The notes under the pieces were generated by a model. The model had not been told where the DNA came from and ran no database searches. It worked only from the letters and a program-made list of their open reading frames with translations. Below are positions 41,301-46,140 of a stretch of DNA of 64,000 bases, one piece after another; the first letter of the stretch is position 1; each line of letters opens with the position of its first letter. A program made the position numbers and the translations under genes. Source of the DNA: Numida meleagris (taxonomy: Eukaryota > Chordata > Aves > Galliformes > Numididae); contig NC_034412.1 of the NCBI RefSeq assembly GCF_002078875.1, positions 11,656,995 to 11,720,994 of the forward strand, in the 5' to 3' direction.

Positions 41301-44300
41301 ATCATTCAATAAGATAGTATATATAGAGAGAGATATTTTATATAGATATATAGATATTTTTAACAGGTTTTATTCTTGGCCCTTAATTTCAAATTCTTAT
41401 CTATGTGATAAGTATTTTTATTTCATAAAATTTCACTGTACAGACATTTCACTCTTTATAGTCATAAACTTTTTTATTTTTCACTGGTCTCATTTGTTTG
41501 CCATGCTGAATATAGTCCCCTATTTGTCACAAATTTTCCTCTTAGGAACAGCTGGTAGCTGCTTGCAGAGATTTACCACCATGCCATTCTTATTCTGTAA
41601 TACCAATGATGTGTGCAGTTTTGCTTCTCGCAATGACTATTCATACTGGCTGTCAACTGCAACAGCAATGCCAATAGACATGGCACCAATTTCTGGCAAA
41701 GCCTTAGAGCCCCATATAAGCAGGTAAGTATAAGTATATAGTAAAGTAAATATAAGTGAATATAAATATAAGTAAATATAAGAATTTTAGTTCTGGTCGG
41801 CAGCCACACAGAGTGTAAGTTATTTTGAACAATAAATCTTAGAGCAGGATCTTTCCTTCTCAGTAAGTACAAACACTGTTTATAATTGCTTGATTTTTGA
41901 TCATCTGAATATGCCAGATATTCAGTGATACCCTAGGAAAAGTTAGATTATAGGTAAGGTACTGCCACAGGCTTAATTAGCATAGCTGACATGAGAAAAG
42001 GGAAAACAGTACTACTGCTTGCAATGACATATAGATAGATATATATATATACACATGCACACACCTACATATTTTTAAATACTAATGTTATACATATTAG
42101 AGGCAGGCTGAAGTGGCATAATGACAGCTTCAATGGTTGTAATACAGTACAAGTCAAATTCTGTTTCCAATTACATATAATAAATTTACTGTAGTTGTTG
42201 AAGAACATTGTAAACTGGAGCTGAAGGTTCTCTGCTATGAAACACCCTTGTAAAAATGCGGACCTTTACAGTTGCTTTAGGACATCTGAACAAGATAAAG
42301 AGCCTCTTAAGGGAGAAAGTTTTAAAAGTACAGAAGACCAAGAGTAGAAAAATAAAAAATAGGAAGGCAAGCTTTGAATGCTTCCTTCTAGCCTGCTGTA
42401 TGCAGCTGTTACAATCTAGTAGCTCAGCTGCATATTTTTTTCATTTAGGAAATAATGAGTATTTTTAAAATTTAATATTAGCAAAAAAGCGGCAGAACTT
42501 TGATCTAAACCATAGCAACATGAAATAATGAGCACATGATGAAAATAAAATTCAATGTGTTACTTTGGTAAAGGCAATATTAGGAAGGTCAAATGTTCTA
42601 GGATTAGTTTCTATCTTTCACCAACTTCTGTCTAATAGATATTGCAAAAAAAGTTTTTGGGTTACCTTAAATTTACTAATCTCCTCATTTAAAAGAGAAA
42701 ATGTTTGTGAGGTATAGTATTTCTAGTAAGCCTAGAGTTAGGTAACTAGTATCATAGCAGATGCCGTTTTTTGGTCTGCGTACATATTTTCCCTCACCTC
42801 TGCACTGACTGCATGTGTGCTTCTTCTTACAGATGCATTGTCTGTGAAGGACCTGCAATGGTAATAGCAGTTCATAGCCAAACAACTGCAGTTCCTGCAT
42901 GTCCAGGAGGCTGGATATCTCTCTGGAAGGGCTTTTCTTTTGTTATGGTAAAGATAAAAACACTGGAAATACTCATTTTCCTTCCTCTAGCTTTCAATGG
43001 CATTTTCATCTACATTTGTGTCTTAATAATGGTGATTTCTTTTCTTTGCCTAGAATTAGACAATAATTCTTCTAACTCTTATTTAATGACAGAAGCATAG
43101 GAACAACTGTTCTGATCTGTCCTCAGACATGAGTGGCAGAAGGAAAAGGGGATGTGATGAAAGAAAAACAATTGGATTTTAGCCTGAGAAAAGTAACTGC
43201 ATACTCTTGTGTTCTGCTGAGCTATTGGAAGGACAGGTTTGTGGACTGGGGTGGTTAAACCAGTCCTGACCACAGATGTACAGAAATAAGCTACCCACTA
43301 CTATGCCTGGCAGTTCTTTTATAAATCAGATCTTTGGGCCAATCTTCATAGGAAGCTAAAATCGAAACAAATGCAGTACGCTCTCTACAAAGGACTGCTT
43401 CAGCAGTTTTGATGCCATAATGAGATATGAGTGAAAAAACTTAATAATGTGCTTGCAAGGTGAGAACTGAGAATGGGAATAAGGGTGTATTTATACTAGG
43501 GGAGTGGCTTCACCTTTGTTATCCATGACTGTGGCATGTCATAGGGATGCCAGCAAGTGAGGATAAGAGACAGAACTAAAAACCCCTCTGGTAGGTCTGC
43601 TTTTTTTTTTTTTTTTTTTCATGATGGAAAGTCCTTTCAGATCTAGTGTGGAATTTGTCTCTCCTGTGATTTGGCCTTAAGTTATAATAAACATCTTGGG
43701 AAAAAAAAAACAAGAACTTTTTCAGCTTCTGGCTAACTTACAGTCTTTTCAAACATCATCAAATTTAAATGTATTTTTTCTAGCAAATATTCTGCTGTCA
43801 TAAATTATTTTAGAGCTCTTTCTACAAGCGTTGTCCAGTGTCAGAGAATGAAAATACCTTCTTTGGTTTCTTTTTGTGTTTGGAGAAGGAATCGCTTTAA
43901 CAAAAAATCTGAACAGGAGCACACACACAAAAGATGGAATTTGACTTATTTGTAATTCAGTTACTGTAGCCCTCAAATGGATGGAAGCTAGCTACTTTCT
44001 AGTCATTGCACTTGTTACATTTTTATGCCTTTTCCTGGAGCGGAAAAAGATCTAAGAAATAGTGTAACTGCGCTTGAATTTTCATTAGGCTTCTGTGCTT
44101 CATTGTGAGTGTGATAAAATTAATCTATGCTGATTTTTGTTTTGTCCAAGATATCGCACAGAATATATGATAAACTTTAGAGATTTTTTTGCCTGCAGTT
44201 TACTAAAAGCTGATGTTAAAGTTCTCCTTAAAAAAAAAAAATAATAATAATAATCATTATTGGTGGTTACAGTATACAAGTGCTGGTTCAGAAGCTTCTG

Positions 44301-45601
44301 GCCAAGCACTGGCATCTCCTGGATCTTGTCTGGAGGAATTTCGAGCCATCCCATTCATAGAGTGCCACGGCAGGGGGACATGCAACTACTACACAAACTC
44401 CTACAGCTTCTGGTTGGCATCACTAAATCCAAGAAGAATGTTCAGGTAAACTGTACTTTCTCAGCAGCCCCAGCCCCATTTCCTTCACCTATGCACAATG
44501 CATTCACGCTGCAAATGGCTTAGGAGCCACTAACTGCCTGCATAACAAGCAGGGTCTCCCCTACTAATTGCCATCAGATTAGACATCCCTATTTGTCAGG
44601 TTTATCGTCATTCCATAGCACAAAGAGACCTTAAGTGAGCCAAGCATCTGACTCATAGTCATAGAATGGCTTGGCGTGAAAGAGACCTTAAAGACCATCT
44701 TGTTCCAACTCTCCTGCCATGGGCAGGGACACTTCCCACTAGACCAGGTTGCTCAAAGGCCCATCCAACCTAGCCTTGAACATTTCTAGGAATGGGGCAT
44801 CCACATCTTCTCTGAGCAACCTGTTCCGGTGCCTTACTACCTCCATAGTACAGAATTTTTTCCTTATATCTAACCTAAATTTACCCTTTTTCAGTTTAAA
44901 GCCCTTACCTCTTGTCCTATCACTACACTCCCTGACAAAAAGTTCCTCTACAGCTCTCCTGTAGGTCCTCTTTAGATGCTGGAAGGCAGCTATAAGATTT
45001 CCCCAAAGCCTTCTCTTACCCAGGCTGAACTACTCCAATTCTCTCAGCCTTTCTTCACAGGAGAAATGCTCCAACCGTTTGATCATATTTGTGTCCTCCT
45101 CTGGACTATCTCCAGCAGGTTCCTATCCTTCTTATGTTGTTGTAAGCCCCAGAGGTGAACCCAAAACTCCAGGTGGGGTCTCAAGAGAGCAGAGCAGAAG
45201 GAGAGAAGCACCTTCCTCACTCTGCTGGTCACACTTGTTTTGATGCAGCCCAGGACACAGTTGTCTTTCTGGGCTGAAAGCACATGTTGCCAGGTCACGT
45301 TGAGATTTTTCTCAACTGACACCTCCAAGTGCTCCTCCTCCTCAGGGTTCCTCTCAATCCATTTTCCACTCAGCCTGTATTTCTGCTCAGGAATGCCCCA
45401 ACCCATCCGCAGGATCTTAAACTTGACCTTTTTGAACTTCACTCCATATCCAAAGTTTCTTCACCTCTCCTTAGTTTTAAACAACAAAAAAAAGGTAAAT
45501 GTTTTCTTTCTTTTAGGAAACCTCAGCCACAGACATTGAAAGCAGGAGAACTAGAAAACATCATCAGCCGTTGTCAGGTCTGCATGAAGAGACCAGTGTA
45601 A
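1443..45601 (+). CDS. COL4A3: COL4A3, collagen type IV alpha-3 chain, 5'-partial, 49 coding exons in window
   Basis: The alpha-3 chain assembles with alpha-4 and alpha-5 into the collagen IV network of basement membranes such as the glomerular one; it is secreted and acts outside the cell. The sequence shows 49 spliced blocks of Gly-X-Y codons with repeated short interruptions, followed by an NC1 domain with 12 cysteines and a stop at 45599-45601. Summed exons give 4782 nt in one frame (1593 residues). The mammalian chain is about 1670 residues, so roughly the first 75-80 residues (signal peptide and start of 7S) are upstream. It is called alpha-3 rather than another alpha chain from the NC1 sequence (for example LEPHISRC, GKALEP, and a tail [13 protein letters not shown]) and from MFF lying next downstream. 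COL4A4, its usual divergent partner, would lie left of the window. Exons are labelled w1-w49; w1 is probably exon 4 if the gene has 52 exons, as in human. Confidence 0.96.
1575..2390 (+). mobile_element. CR1 LINE, 5'-truncated, sense orientation
   Basis: The + strand reads a CR1 reverse-transcriptase C-terminal frame (for example [15 protein letters not shown], about positions 1636-1680) that is broken by stops and shifts. It ends in the CR1 3' tail ccccattctgtgattctatg at 2371-2390. It is a dead copy inside the COL4A3 intron between w1 and w2. Confidence 0.92.
2781..2825 (+). CDS. COL4A3: COL4A3 exon w2
   Basis: Fifteen codons, [15 protein letters not shown], uninterrupted triplets; acceptor atcattag, donor gtgagt. 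Confidence 0.92.
3125..3187 (+). CDS. COL4A3: COL4A3 exon w3
   Basis: Twenty-one codons beginning [10 protein letters not shown] and ending GVPGCNGTK. It contains one cysteine and an N-G-T glycosylation sequon; donor gtacaa. Confidence 0.92.
3874..3927 (+). CDS. COL4A3: COL4A3 exon w4
   Basis: Eighteen codons, [18 protein letters not shown], regular triplets; acceptor ctttcag, donor gtaggt. Confidence 0.92.
4773..4799 (+). CDS. COL4A3: COL4A3 exon w5 (27 nt)
   Basis: Only nine codons, GIAGIKGDK, between acceptor ctctgtag and donor gtcagt. Phase 0 on both sides, so it could be skipped without a frameshift. It is the shortest exon in the window. Confidence 0.85.
5418..5495 (+). CDS. COL4A3: COL4A3 exon w6
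   Basis: Twenty-six codons. It opens with a non-collagenous interruption, [15 protein letters not shown], holding one cysteine, then returns to [12 protein letters not shown]; donor gtaatc. Confidence 0.92.
6084..6146 (+). CDS. COL4A3: COL4A3 exon w7
   Basis: Twenty-one codons beginning [13 protein letters not shown], phase 0 at both ends; acceptor atgcag, donor gtgagt. Confidence 0.93.
6619..6654 (+). CDS. COL4A3: COL4A3 exon w8
   Basis: Twelve codons, [12 protein letters not shown]; acceptor ttttgtag, donor gtagtc. Confidence 0.91.
6780..6821 (+). CDS. COL4A3: COL4A3 exon w9
   Basis: Fourteen codons, [14 protein letters not shown], with one imperfect triplet spacing (GMKVIG). It lies only 125 nt after w8; acceptor ttcacag, donor gtattt. 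Confidence 0.9.
6822..8195. other. COL4A3 intron, no other gene seen
   Basis: About 1.4 kb of AT-rich intron with no Gly-X-Y block and no repeat that I can name. It ends in a long T tract next to the w10 acceptor. Confidence 0.6.
8196..8273 (+). CDS. COL4A3: COL4A3 exon w10
   Basis: Twenty-six codons. After [13 protein letters not shown] comes a non-collagenous interruption, [13 protein letters not shown], that includes an N-M-T sequon; acceptor tttttaag, donor gtagta. Confidence 0.91.
8450..8870 (-). mobile_element. CR1 LINE 5'-region fragment, antisense
   Basis: This matches what I know of the antisense 5' part of avian CR1, including the stretches around ccaattccctcgggac, gaagacagaggcaaaaa and gatgtacgtgtagaagcc. 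Highly diverged; boundaries approximate. Confidence 0.7.
9007..9069 (+). CDS. COL4A3: COL4A3 exon w11
   Basis: Twenty-one codons beginning [13 protein letters not shown], which completes the interruption that began in w10; acceptor ctataatag, donor gtaaga. Confidence 0.92.
9308..9364 (+). CDS. COL4A3: COL4A3 exon w12
   Basis: Nineteen codons, [19 protein letters not shown], with a small interruption (DSQSEK); acceptor gttacag, donor gtatgt. Confidence 0.92.
9365..11289. other. COL4A3 long intron, no other gene seen
   Basis: 1.9 kb of AT-rich intron. A 20-bp A/T direct repeat occurs at 10125-10144 and 10151-10170. The 3' end has T-rich cttttatt repeats before the w13 acceptor. I looked for a missed Gly-X-Y exon and saw none; phases on both sides agree without one. 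Confidence 0.6.
10125..10170. repeat. 20-bp direct repeat, A/T-rich
   Basis: The unit aaaaataattttaaaatgaa occurs twice with a 6-nt spacer. Probably a local replication-slippage duplication. Confidence 0.8.
11290..11334 (+). CDS. COL4A3: COL4A3 exon w13
   Basis: Fifteen codons, [15 protein letters not shown]; acceptor ctttgtag, donor gtaatg. Confidence 0.92.
11335..12698. other. COL4A3 intron, no other gene seen
   Basis: 1.36 kb between w13 and w14. No Gly-X-Y block and no repeat that I can name. Confidence 0.55.
12699..12752 (+). CDS. COL4A3: COL4A3 exon w14
   Basis: Eighteen codons, [18 protein letters not shown]; acceptor acctgcag, donor gtactg. Confidence 0.93.
13103..13144 (+). CDS. 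COL4A3: COL4A3 exon w15
   Basis: Fourteen codons, [14 protein letters not shown], with one cysteine just before the interruption that continues into w16. The acceptor (tttaatgaag) is weak; donor gtaagt. Confidence 0.9.
13145..14296. other. COL4A3 intron, no other gene seen
   Basis: 1.15 kb of AT-rich intron without coding blocks or a repeat I recognise. Confidence 0.55.
14297..14381 (+). CDS. COL4A3: COL4A3 exon w16 (start uncertain: 14297 or 14303)
   Basis: Using acceptor ttattaag, the exon reads [14 protein letters not shown] and then Gly-Pro-Pro repeats, and ends one base into a Gly codon (G|gtttgt). A second AG at 14301-14302 would start in frame two codons later (YYDVVG). This is the first exon with a split-Gly 3' junction. 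Confidence 0.85.
15051..15086 (+). CDS. COL4A3: COL4A3 exon w17
   Basis: 36 nt; completes the split Gly of w16 and reads [12 protein letters not shown], ending G|gtatat. Acceptor cattttgcag. Confidence 0.91.
15413..15577 (+). CDS. COL4A3: COL4A3 exon w18
   Basis: 165 nt. Begins [20 protein letters not shown] and includes the cysteine-bearing interruption GLCIVGPPG. Acceptor ttgttag, donor gtgaca, split Gly at both ends. Confidence 0.94.
15578..16664. other. COL4A3 intron, no other gene seen
   Basis: 1.09 kb without a Gly-X-Y block or a recognisable mobile element. Confidence 0.55.
16665..16757 (+). CDS. COL4A3: COL4A3 exon w19
   Basis: 93 nt. Starts with the interruption GRVTFRTG and then [19 protein letters not shown]; acceptor ttaacag, donor gtcagt. 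Confidence 0.94.
16758..17841. other. COL4A3 intron, no other gene seen
   Basis: 1.08 kb with scattered T/A tracts; no coding block or named repeat seen. Confidence 0.55.
17842..17937 (+). CDS. COL4A3: COL4A3 exon w20, cysteine-rich interruption
   Basis: 96 nt. Begins with a non-collagenous segment [15 protein letters not shown] that packs three cysteines in six residues, then regular triplets [18 protein letters not shown]. Acceptor cttctag, donor gtaagt. Cysteines in the collagenous region of alpha-3 and alpha-4 chains are known to take part in disulfide cross-links; the role of these three is inferred. Confidence 0.94.
18298..18368 (+). CDS. COL4A3: COL4A3 exon w21
   Basis: 71 nt. Completes a split Gly, reads [19 protein letters not shown] and ends on a whole codon (CAA|gtaaga). 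Acceptor tttgcag. Confidence 0.93.
18500..18662 (+). mobile_element. CR1 LINE internal fragment, sense, diverged
   Basis: The stretch around accagaggagggcagcaaag and gtctggagaagagg follows CR1 ORF2 near its C terminus. The 3' end is missing; boundaries approximate. Confidence 0.65.
19266..19454 (+). CDS. COL4A3: COL4A3 exon w22
   Basis: 63 whole codons. Starts [19 protein letters not shown], has the interruption [10 protein letters not shown] and an R-G-D triplet (TRGDKG), and is lysine-rich at the end. Acceptor ttttccag, donor gtgagt. Confidence 0.95.
19455..20339. other. COL4A3 intron, no other gene seen
   Basis: 885 nt; no Gly-X-Y block or named repeat. Confidence 0.55.
20340..20508 (+). 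CDS. COL4A3: COL4A3 exon w23
   Basis: 169 nt starting on a whole codon ([19 protein letters not shown]) and ending in a split Gly before a weak donor (gtttgt). Includes a GYGPQG spacing irregularity. Acceptor ttaatag. Confidence 0.93.
20672..20890 (-). mobile_element. CR1 LINE 3'-end fragment, antisense, diverged
   Basis: The plus strand reads the common CR1 antisense text: aggttggaagggcccc, then ccaaactcctgctcagagca and ctattccaatgcttgac. The terminal octamer is not preserved. Confidence 0.8.
20891..21616. other. COL4A3 intron, no other gene seen
   Basis: About 730 nt of intron after the CR1 piece; nothing else recognised. Confidence 0.5.
21617..21709 (+). CDS. COL4A3: COL4A3 exon w24
   Basis: 93 nt. 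Reads [17 protein letters not shown], an interruption returning to triplets, and ends in a split Gly before gtgagt. Acceptor tttcctgaag is purine-poor but ends AAG. Confidence 0.92.
22591..22981 (-). mobile_element. CR1 LINE 3' fragment, antisense
   Basis: Begins on the plus strand with two copies of the CR1 terminal unit (gaatcatagaatcatagaat) and goes on through ggttggaaaacaccttcaagatc. The minus strand has a short ORF2 remnant ([15 protein letters not shown]). Ends abruptly at about 22981. Confidence 0.95.
23193..23297 (+). CDS. COL4A3: COL4A3 exon w25
   Basis: 105 nt, reading [19 protein letters not shown] onward, with a short GLGFPG irregularity. Acceptor tgaacag, donor gtaaaa. Confidence 0.94.
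23323..23362. repeat. (CAAAA)n simple repeat
   Basis: A run of AAAAC units and poly-A begins 25 nt after the w25 donor. Confidence 0.9.
24165..24262 (+). CDS. COL4A3: COL4A3 exon w26
   Basis: 98 nt. [19 protein letters not shown] contains one cysteine in the Y position; ends on a whole codon (AAG|gttcag). Acceptor atttgcag. Confidence 0.93.
24263..25511. other. COL4A3 intron, no other gene seen
   Basis: 1.25 kb AT-rich; no Gly-X-Y block or named repeat. Confidence 0.55.
25512..25662 (+). CDS. COL4A3: COL4A3 exon w27
   Basis: 151 nt. Begins [19 protein letters not shown] with the small interruption GMIIPG; ends in a split Gly before gtactg. Acceptor attgcag. Confidence 0.94.
25802..25915 (+). 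CDS. COL4A3: COL4A3 exon w28
   Basis: 114 nt, only 139 nt after w27. Contains the cysteine-bearing interruption [12 protein letters not shown]. Acceptor tcttttag, donor gtagga. Confidence 0.94.
25916..26606. other. COL4A3 intron, no other gene seen
   Basis: 691 nt; no coding block or named repeat. Confidence 0.5.
26607..26774 (+). CDS. COL4A3: COL4A3 exon w29
   Basis: 168 nt starting [18 protein letters not shown], with irregular spacing at GLGIPG; acceptor ttcttag, donor gtaagg. Confidence 0.94.
26775..27898. other. COL4A3 intron, no other gene seen
   Basis: 1.12 kb with an A run at about 27196-27212; no coding block or named repeat. Confidence 0.55.
27899..27988 (+). CDS. COL4A3: COL4A3 exon w30, followed by a GC donor
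   Basis: 90 nt reading [19 protein letters not shown], with an R-G-D triplet. The exon ends AGAG|GCAAGT: a GC donor with an otherwise ideal consensus. Keeping this boundary is needed for the split Gly to join w31 in frame. Confidence 0.93.
28471..28605 (+). CDS. COL4A3: COL4A3 exon w31
   Basis: 135 nt. [19 protein letters not shown], then the hydrophobic interruption [13 protein letters not shown]; acceptor ctttcag, donor gtacat. Confidence 0.95.
28606..29287. other. COL4A3 intron, no other gene seen
   Basis: 682 nt; no coding block or named repeat. Confidence 0.5.
29288..29386 (+). CDS. COL4A3: COL4A3 exon w32
   Basis: 99 nt of unbroken triplets beginning [16 protein letters not shown]; acceptor attttag, donor gtatgg. 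Confidence 0.94.
29387..30382. other. COL4A3 intron, no other gene seen
   Basis: 996 nt; no coding block or named repeat. Confidence 0.5.
30383..30472 (+). CDS. COL4A3: COL4A3 exon w33
   Basis: 90 nt of unbroken triplets beginning [16 protein letters not shown]; acceptor cttgcag, weak donor gttatt. Confidence 0.93.
31070..31209 (+). CDS. COL4A3: COL4A3 exon w34
   Basis: 140 nt. [19 protein letters not shown], with irregular segments AGYGGFPG and GHPSPGLPG; ends on a whole codon (AAG|gtaaaa). Acceptor atttccag. Confidence 0.95.
31210..31948. other. COL4A3 intron, no other gene seen
   Basis: 739 nt; no coding block or named repeat. Confidence 0.5.
31949..32075 (+). CDS. COL4A3: COL4A3 exon w35
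   Basis: 127 nt starting on a whole codon, [19 protein letters not shown]; ends in a split Gly before gtacgt. Acceptor ttcttag. Confidence 0.95.
32371..32451 (+). CDS. COL4A3: COL4A3 exon w36
   Basis: 81 nt of regular triplets beginning [16 protein letters not shown], glutamine-rich; acceptor cttccag, donor gtatgg. Confidence 0.94.
32452..33419. other. COL4A3 intron, no other gene seen
   Basis: 968 nt; no coding block or named repeat. A short purine-rich run of gaatagtgg-like units lies near 33190-33220. Confidence 0.5.
33420..33518 (+). CDS. COL4A3: COL4A3 exon w37
   Basis: 99 nt of triplets beginning [16 protein letters not shown]; acceptor ttcacag, donor gtaact. Confidence 0.94.
34073..34375 (-). 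mobile_element. CR1 LINE 3' fragment, antisense
   Basis: The plus strand starts cagaatcacagacttgtagg and goes on with ggttggaagggacctctgg. The minus strand keeps a short ORF2 remnant ([20 protein letters not shown]). Lies in the intron between w37 and w38. Confidence 0.92.
34748..34798 (+). CDS. COL4A3: COL4A3 exon w38
   Basis: 51 nt, [17 protein letters not shown], with a spacing irregularity at GRGIPG; acceptor tttgtag, donor gtgagt. Confidence 0.93.
34893..36160 (+). mobile_element. Mariner-family DNA transposon relic (Galluhop-like)
   Basis: Begins near 34893 with a mariner-type end (gctgtgaaagtaatgactct) and carries broken transposase frames on the + strand. Visible blocks are TGDEMW with the first catalytic Asp (about 35521-35535), HDNARLYTS with the second Asp (in another frame, about 35800-35830), and [10 protein letters not shown] (about 35931-35960). 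The motif normally written SPDLAPSDF reads as PSGF here, so the third Asp of the DD34D triad is Gly. The 3' inverted repeat is not recognisable. The family name comes from resemblance and the bird context. Confidence 0.82.
36529..36714 (+). CDS. COL4A3: COL4A3 exon w39
   Basis: 186 nt. [19 protein letters not shown] onward with the interruption GMAITGPKG; acceptor ctctacag, donor gtatat. Confidence 0.95.
37278..37408 (+). CDS. COL4A3: COL4A3 exon w40
   Basis: 131 nt. [18 protein letters not shown] is an interruption before [10 protein letters not shown]; ends on a whole codon (AAA|gtcagt). Acceptor tgtacag. Confidence 0.94.
37789..37861 (+). CDS. COL4A3: COL4A3 exon w41
   Basis: 73 nt starting on a whole codon, [19 protein letters not shown], with an R-G-D triplet; ends in a split Gly before gtattc. 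Acceptor tttgcag. Confidence 0.94.
37862..39066. other. COL4A3 intron, no other gene seen
   Basis: 1.2 kb AT-rich with a T run at about 38419-38434; no coding block or named repeat. Confidence 0.55.
39067..39138 (+). CDS. COL4A3: COL4A3 exon w42
   Basis: 72 nt, [19 protein letters not shown] onward, regular; acceptor ctctttag, donor gtaact. Confidence 0.94.
39259..39378 (+). CDS. COL4A3: COL4A3 exon w43
   Basis: 120 nt, 120 nt after w42. [17 protein letters not shown] is an interruption, then regular triplets; acceptor cttctag, donor gtagtt. Confidence 0.95.
39379..40033. other. COL4A3 intron with A/T tandem repeat
   Basis: 655 nt; the 3' part (39919-39994) is built of attaaagtatt-like A/T units. 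No gene seen. Confidence 0.6.
39919..39994. repeat. A/T tandem repeat (attaaagtatt units)
   Basis: Imperfect units of attaaagtatt and aatatatt repeated just upstream of exon w44. Confidence 0.75.
40034..40132 (+). CDS. COL4A3: COL4A3 exon w44
   Basis: 99 nt, the last purely collagenous exon: [19 protein letters not shown] onward; acceptor tacttag, donor gtacag. Confidence 0.95.
40678..40890 (+). CDS. COL4A3: COL4A3 exon w45, end of triple helix and start of NC1
   Basis: 213 nt. After GLPGSPG comes the NC1 start [16 protein letters not shown], then IPSCPPGT with NC1 cysteine 1, and [13 protein letters not shown]. This holds the region equivalent to the Goodpasture EA epitope of human alpha-3. 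Acceptor ttcacag, donor gtactg. Confidence 0.97.
41546..41723 (+). CDS. COL4A3: COL4A3 exon w46, NC1
   Basis: 178 nt. NC1 cysteines 2-4 ([20 protein letters not shown]), then NDYSYWLST, and the methionine-rich [10 protein letters not shown] that corresponds to the sulfilimine-forming Met region of the family. Ends within an Arg codon (AG|gtaagt). Confidence 0.97.
41724..41784 (+). repeat. Tandem tataagtaaa-type repeat at the w46 donor
   Basis: The intron starts with repeated units close to aagtatat/aaatataagt for about 60 nt, so the donor gtaagt is itself part of the repeat. Confidence 0.75.
42029..42064. repeat. (GATA)/(TA)/(CA) short simple repeat
   Basis: atagatagatatatatatatacacatgcacac-like run inside the intron between w46 and w47. 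Confidence 0.8.
42833..42947 (+). CDS. COL4A3: COL4A3 exon w47, NC1
   Basis: 115 nt. [19 protein letters not shown], then [18 protein letters not shown]1 cysteines 5-7. Acceptor ttcttacag, donor gtaaag. Confidence 0.97.
42948..44272. other. COL4A3 intron, no other gene seen
   Basis: 1.3 kb with a T run at 43601-43619 and A/T runs before w48; no coding block or named repeat. Confidence 0.55.
44273..44445 (+). CDS. COL4A3: COL4A3 exon w48, NC1
   Basis: 173 nt. [19 protein letters not shown], then [18 protein letters not shown] and [18 protein letters not shown]1 cysteines 8-10. Acceptor ggttacag, donor gtaaac. Confidence 0.97.
44654..45443 (-). mobile_element. CR1 LINE 3' fragment, antisense
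   Basis: The plus strand begins catagtcatagaatggcttgg. The minus strand reads ORF2 remnants such as [15 protein letters not shown] and LLRPHLEF (frame at 45083-45442). It fills most of the 1071-nt final intron of COL4A3. Confidence 0.95.
45517..45601 (+). CDS. COL4A3: COL4A3 exon w49, last coding exon, stop TAA
   Basis: 85 nt. [18 protein letters not shown] ends NC1 with cysteines 11-12 (RCQVC) and stop TAA at 45599-45601. The Lys in TLKAGELE matches the sulfilimine Lys position of the family. Acceptor cttttag. Confidence 0.97.
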
Positions 45602-46140
45602 ACAATAGCCACTCTTGATAGAACATGAAACCCTGCTTTTATTACAAAGAATTGCCTAAATTTGGAGAACTATAATTTATTAAAGTCCAACTGCACCTGG
45701 AAAGAAAACTATGATTGCCAGTGCAGCACTGTGGTGAGGTAGGGCAACAGTTTGACTTTTGTCTTTGGCAAATGACAAAGCACTTTGTTGGAGTAAGCTT
45801 GTAATGACAGTCTGCAGGGTCTTCTCCAGAACTGTGTCATCTCTAAGCTGCATCTTCATGACAAAATCTGTGGCATTGCCAAATCTTTAATGAAGGACAT
45901 TAATGCTGCCTTGTGTCATGTGCTTTTCAAACAGCAAGACAAACAAAATGCTCTAGTATCAGCTTACAGATGATCAGTGTTCAAAGCAGGTATAATTTAA
46001 GATGAAAATCCAGCACTTATGAGAGATAGGGTTCGATATGAAATATTTGCAGTGCACTTTTAAATTCAAATTGATTAATTTAGGGTTGCTTTTGTTTGAT
46101 TTTCTTGTCTAATAAACAAGCCCTCTTAGCTTACCTTTCC
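45602..46140 (+). other. COL4A3: COL4A3 3' UTR, minimum extent
   Basis: Follows the stop codon. The first strong polyadenylation hexamer is AATAAA at 46111-46116; a weaker ATTAAA lies at 45679. The true 3' end may be farther downstream, since mammalian COL4A3 mRNAs have long 3' UTRs. Confidence 0.55.
46111..46116 (+). terminator. COL4A3: Candidate polyadenylation signal AATAAA
   Basis: Canonical hexamer 510 nt after the COL4A3 stop. Cleavage would be expected 10-30 nt downstream. It could be one of several sites. Confidence 0.45.

Noticed and set aside
41320..41360. tatagagagagatatt run as a possible regulatory element
   Set aside because: Simple sequence in an intron with no further support.
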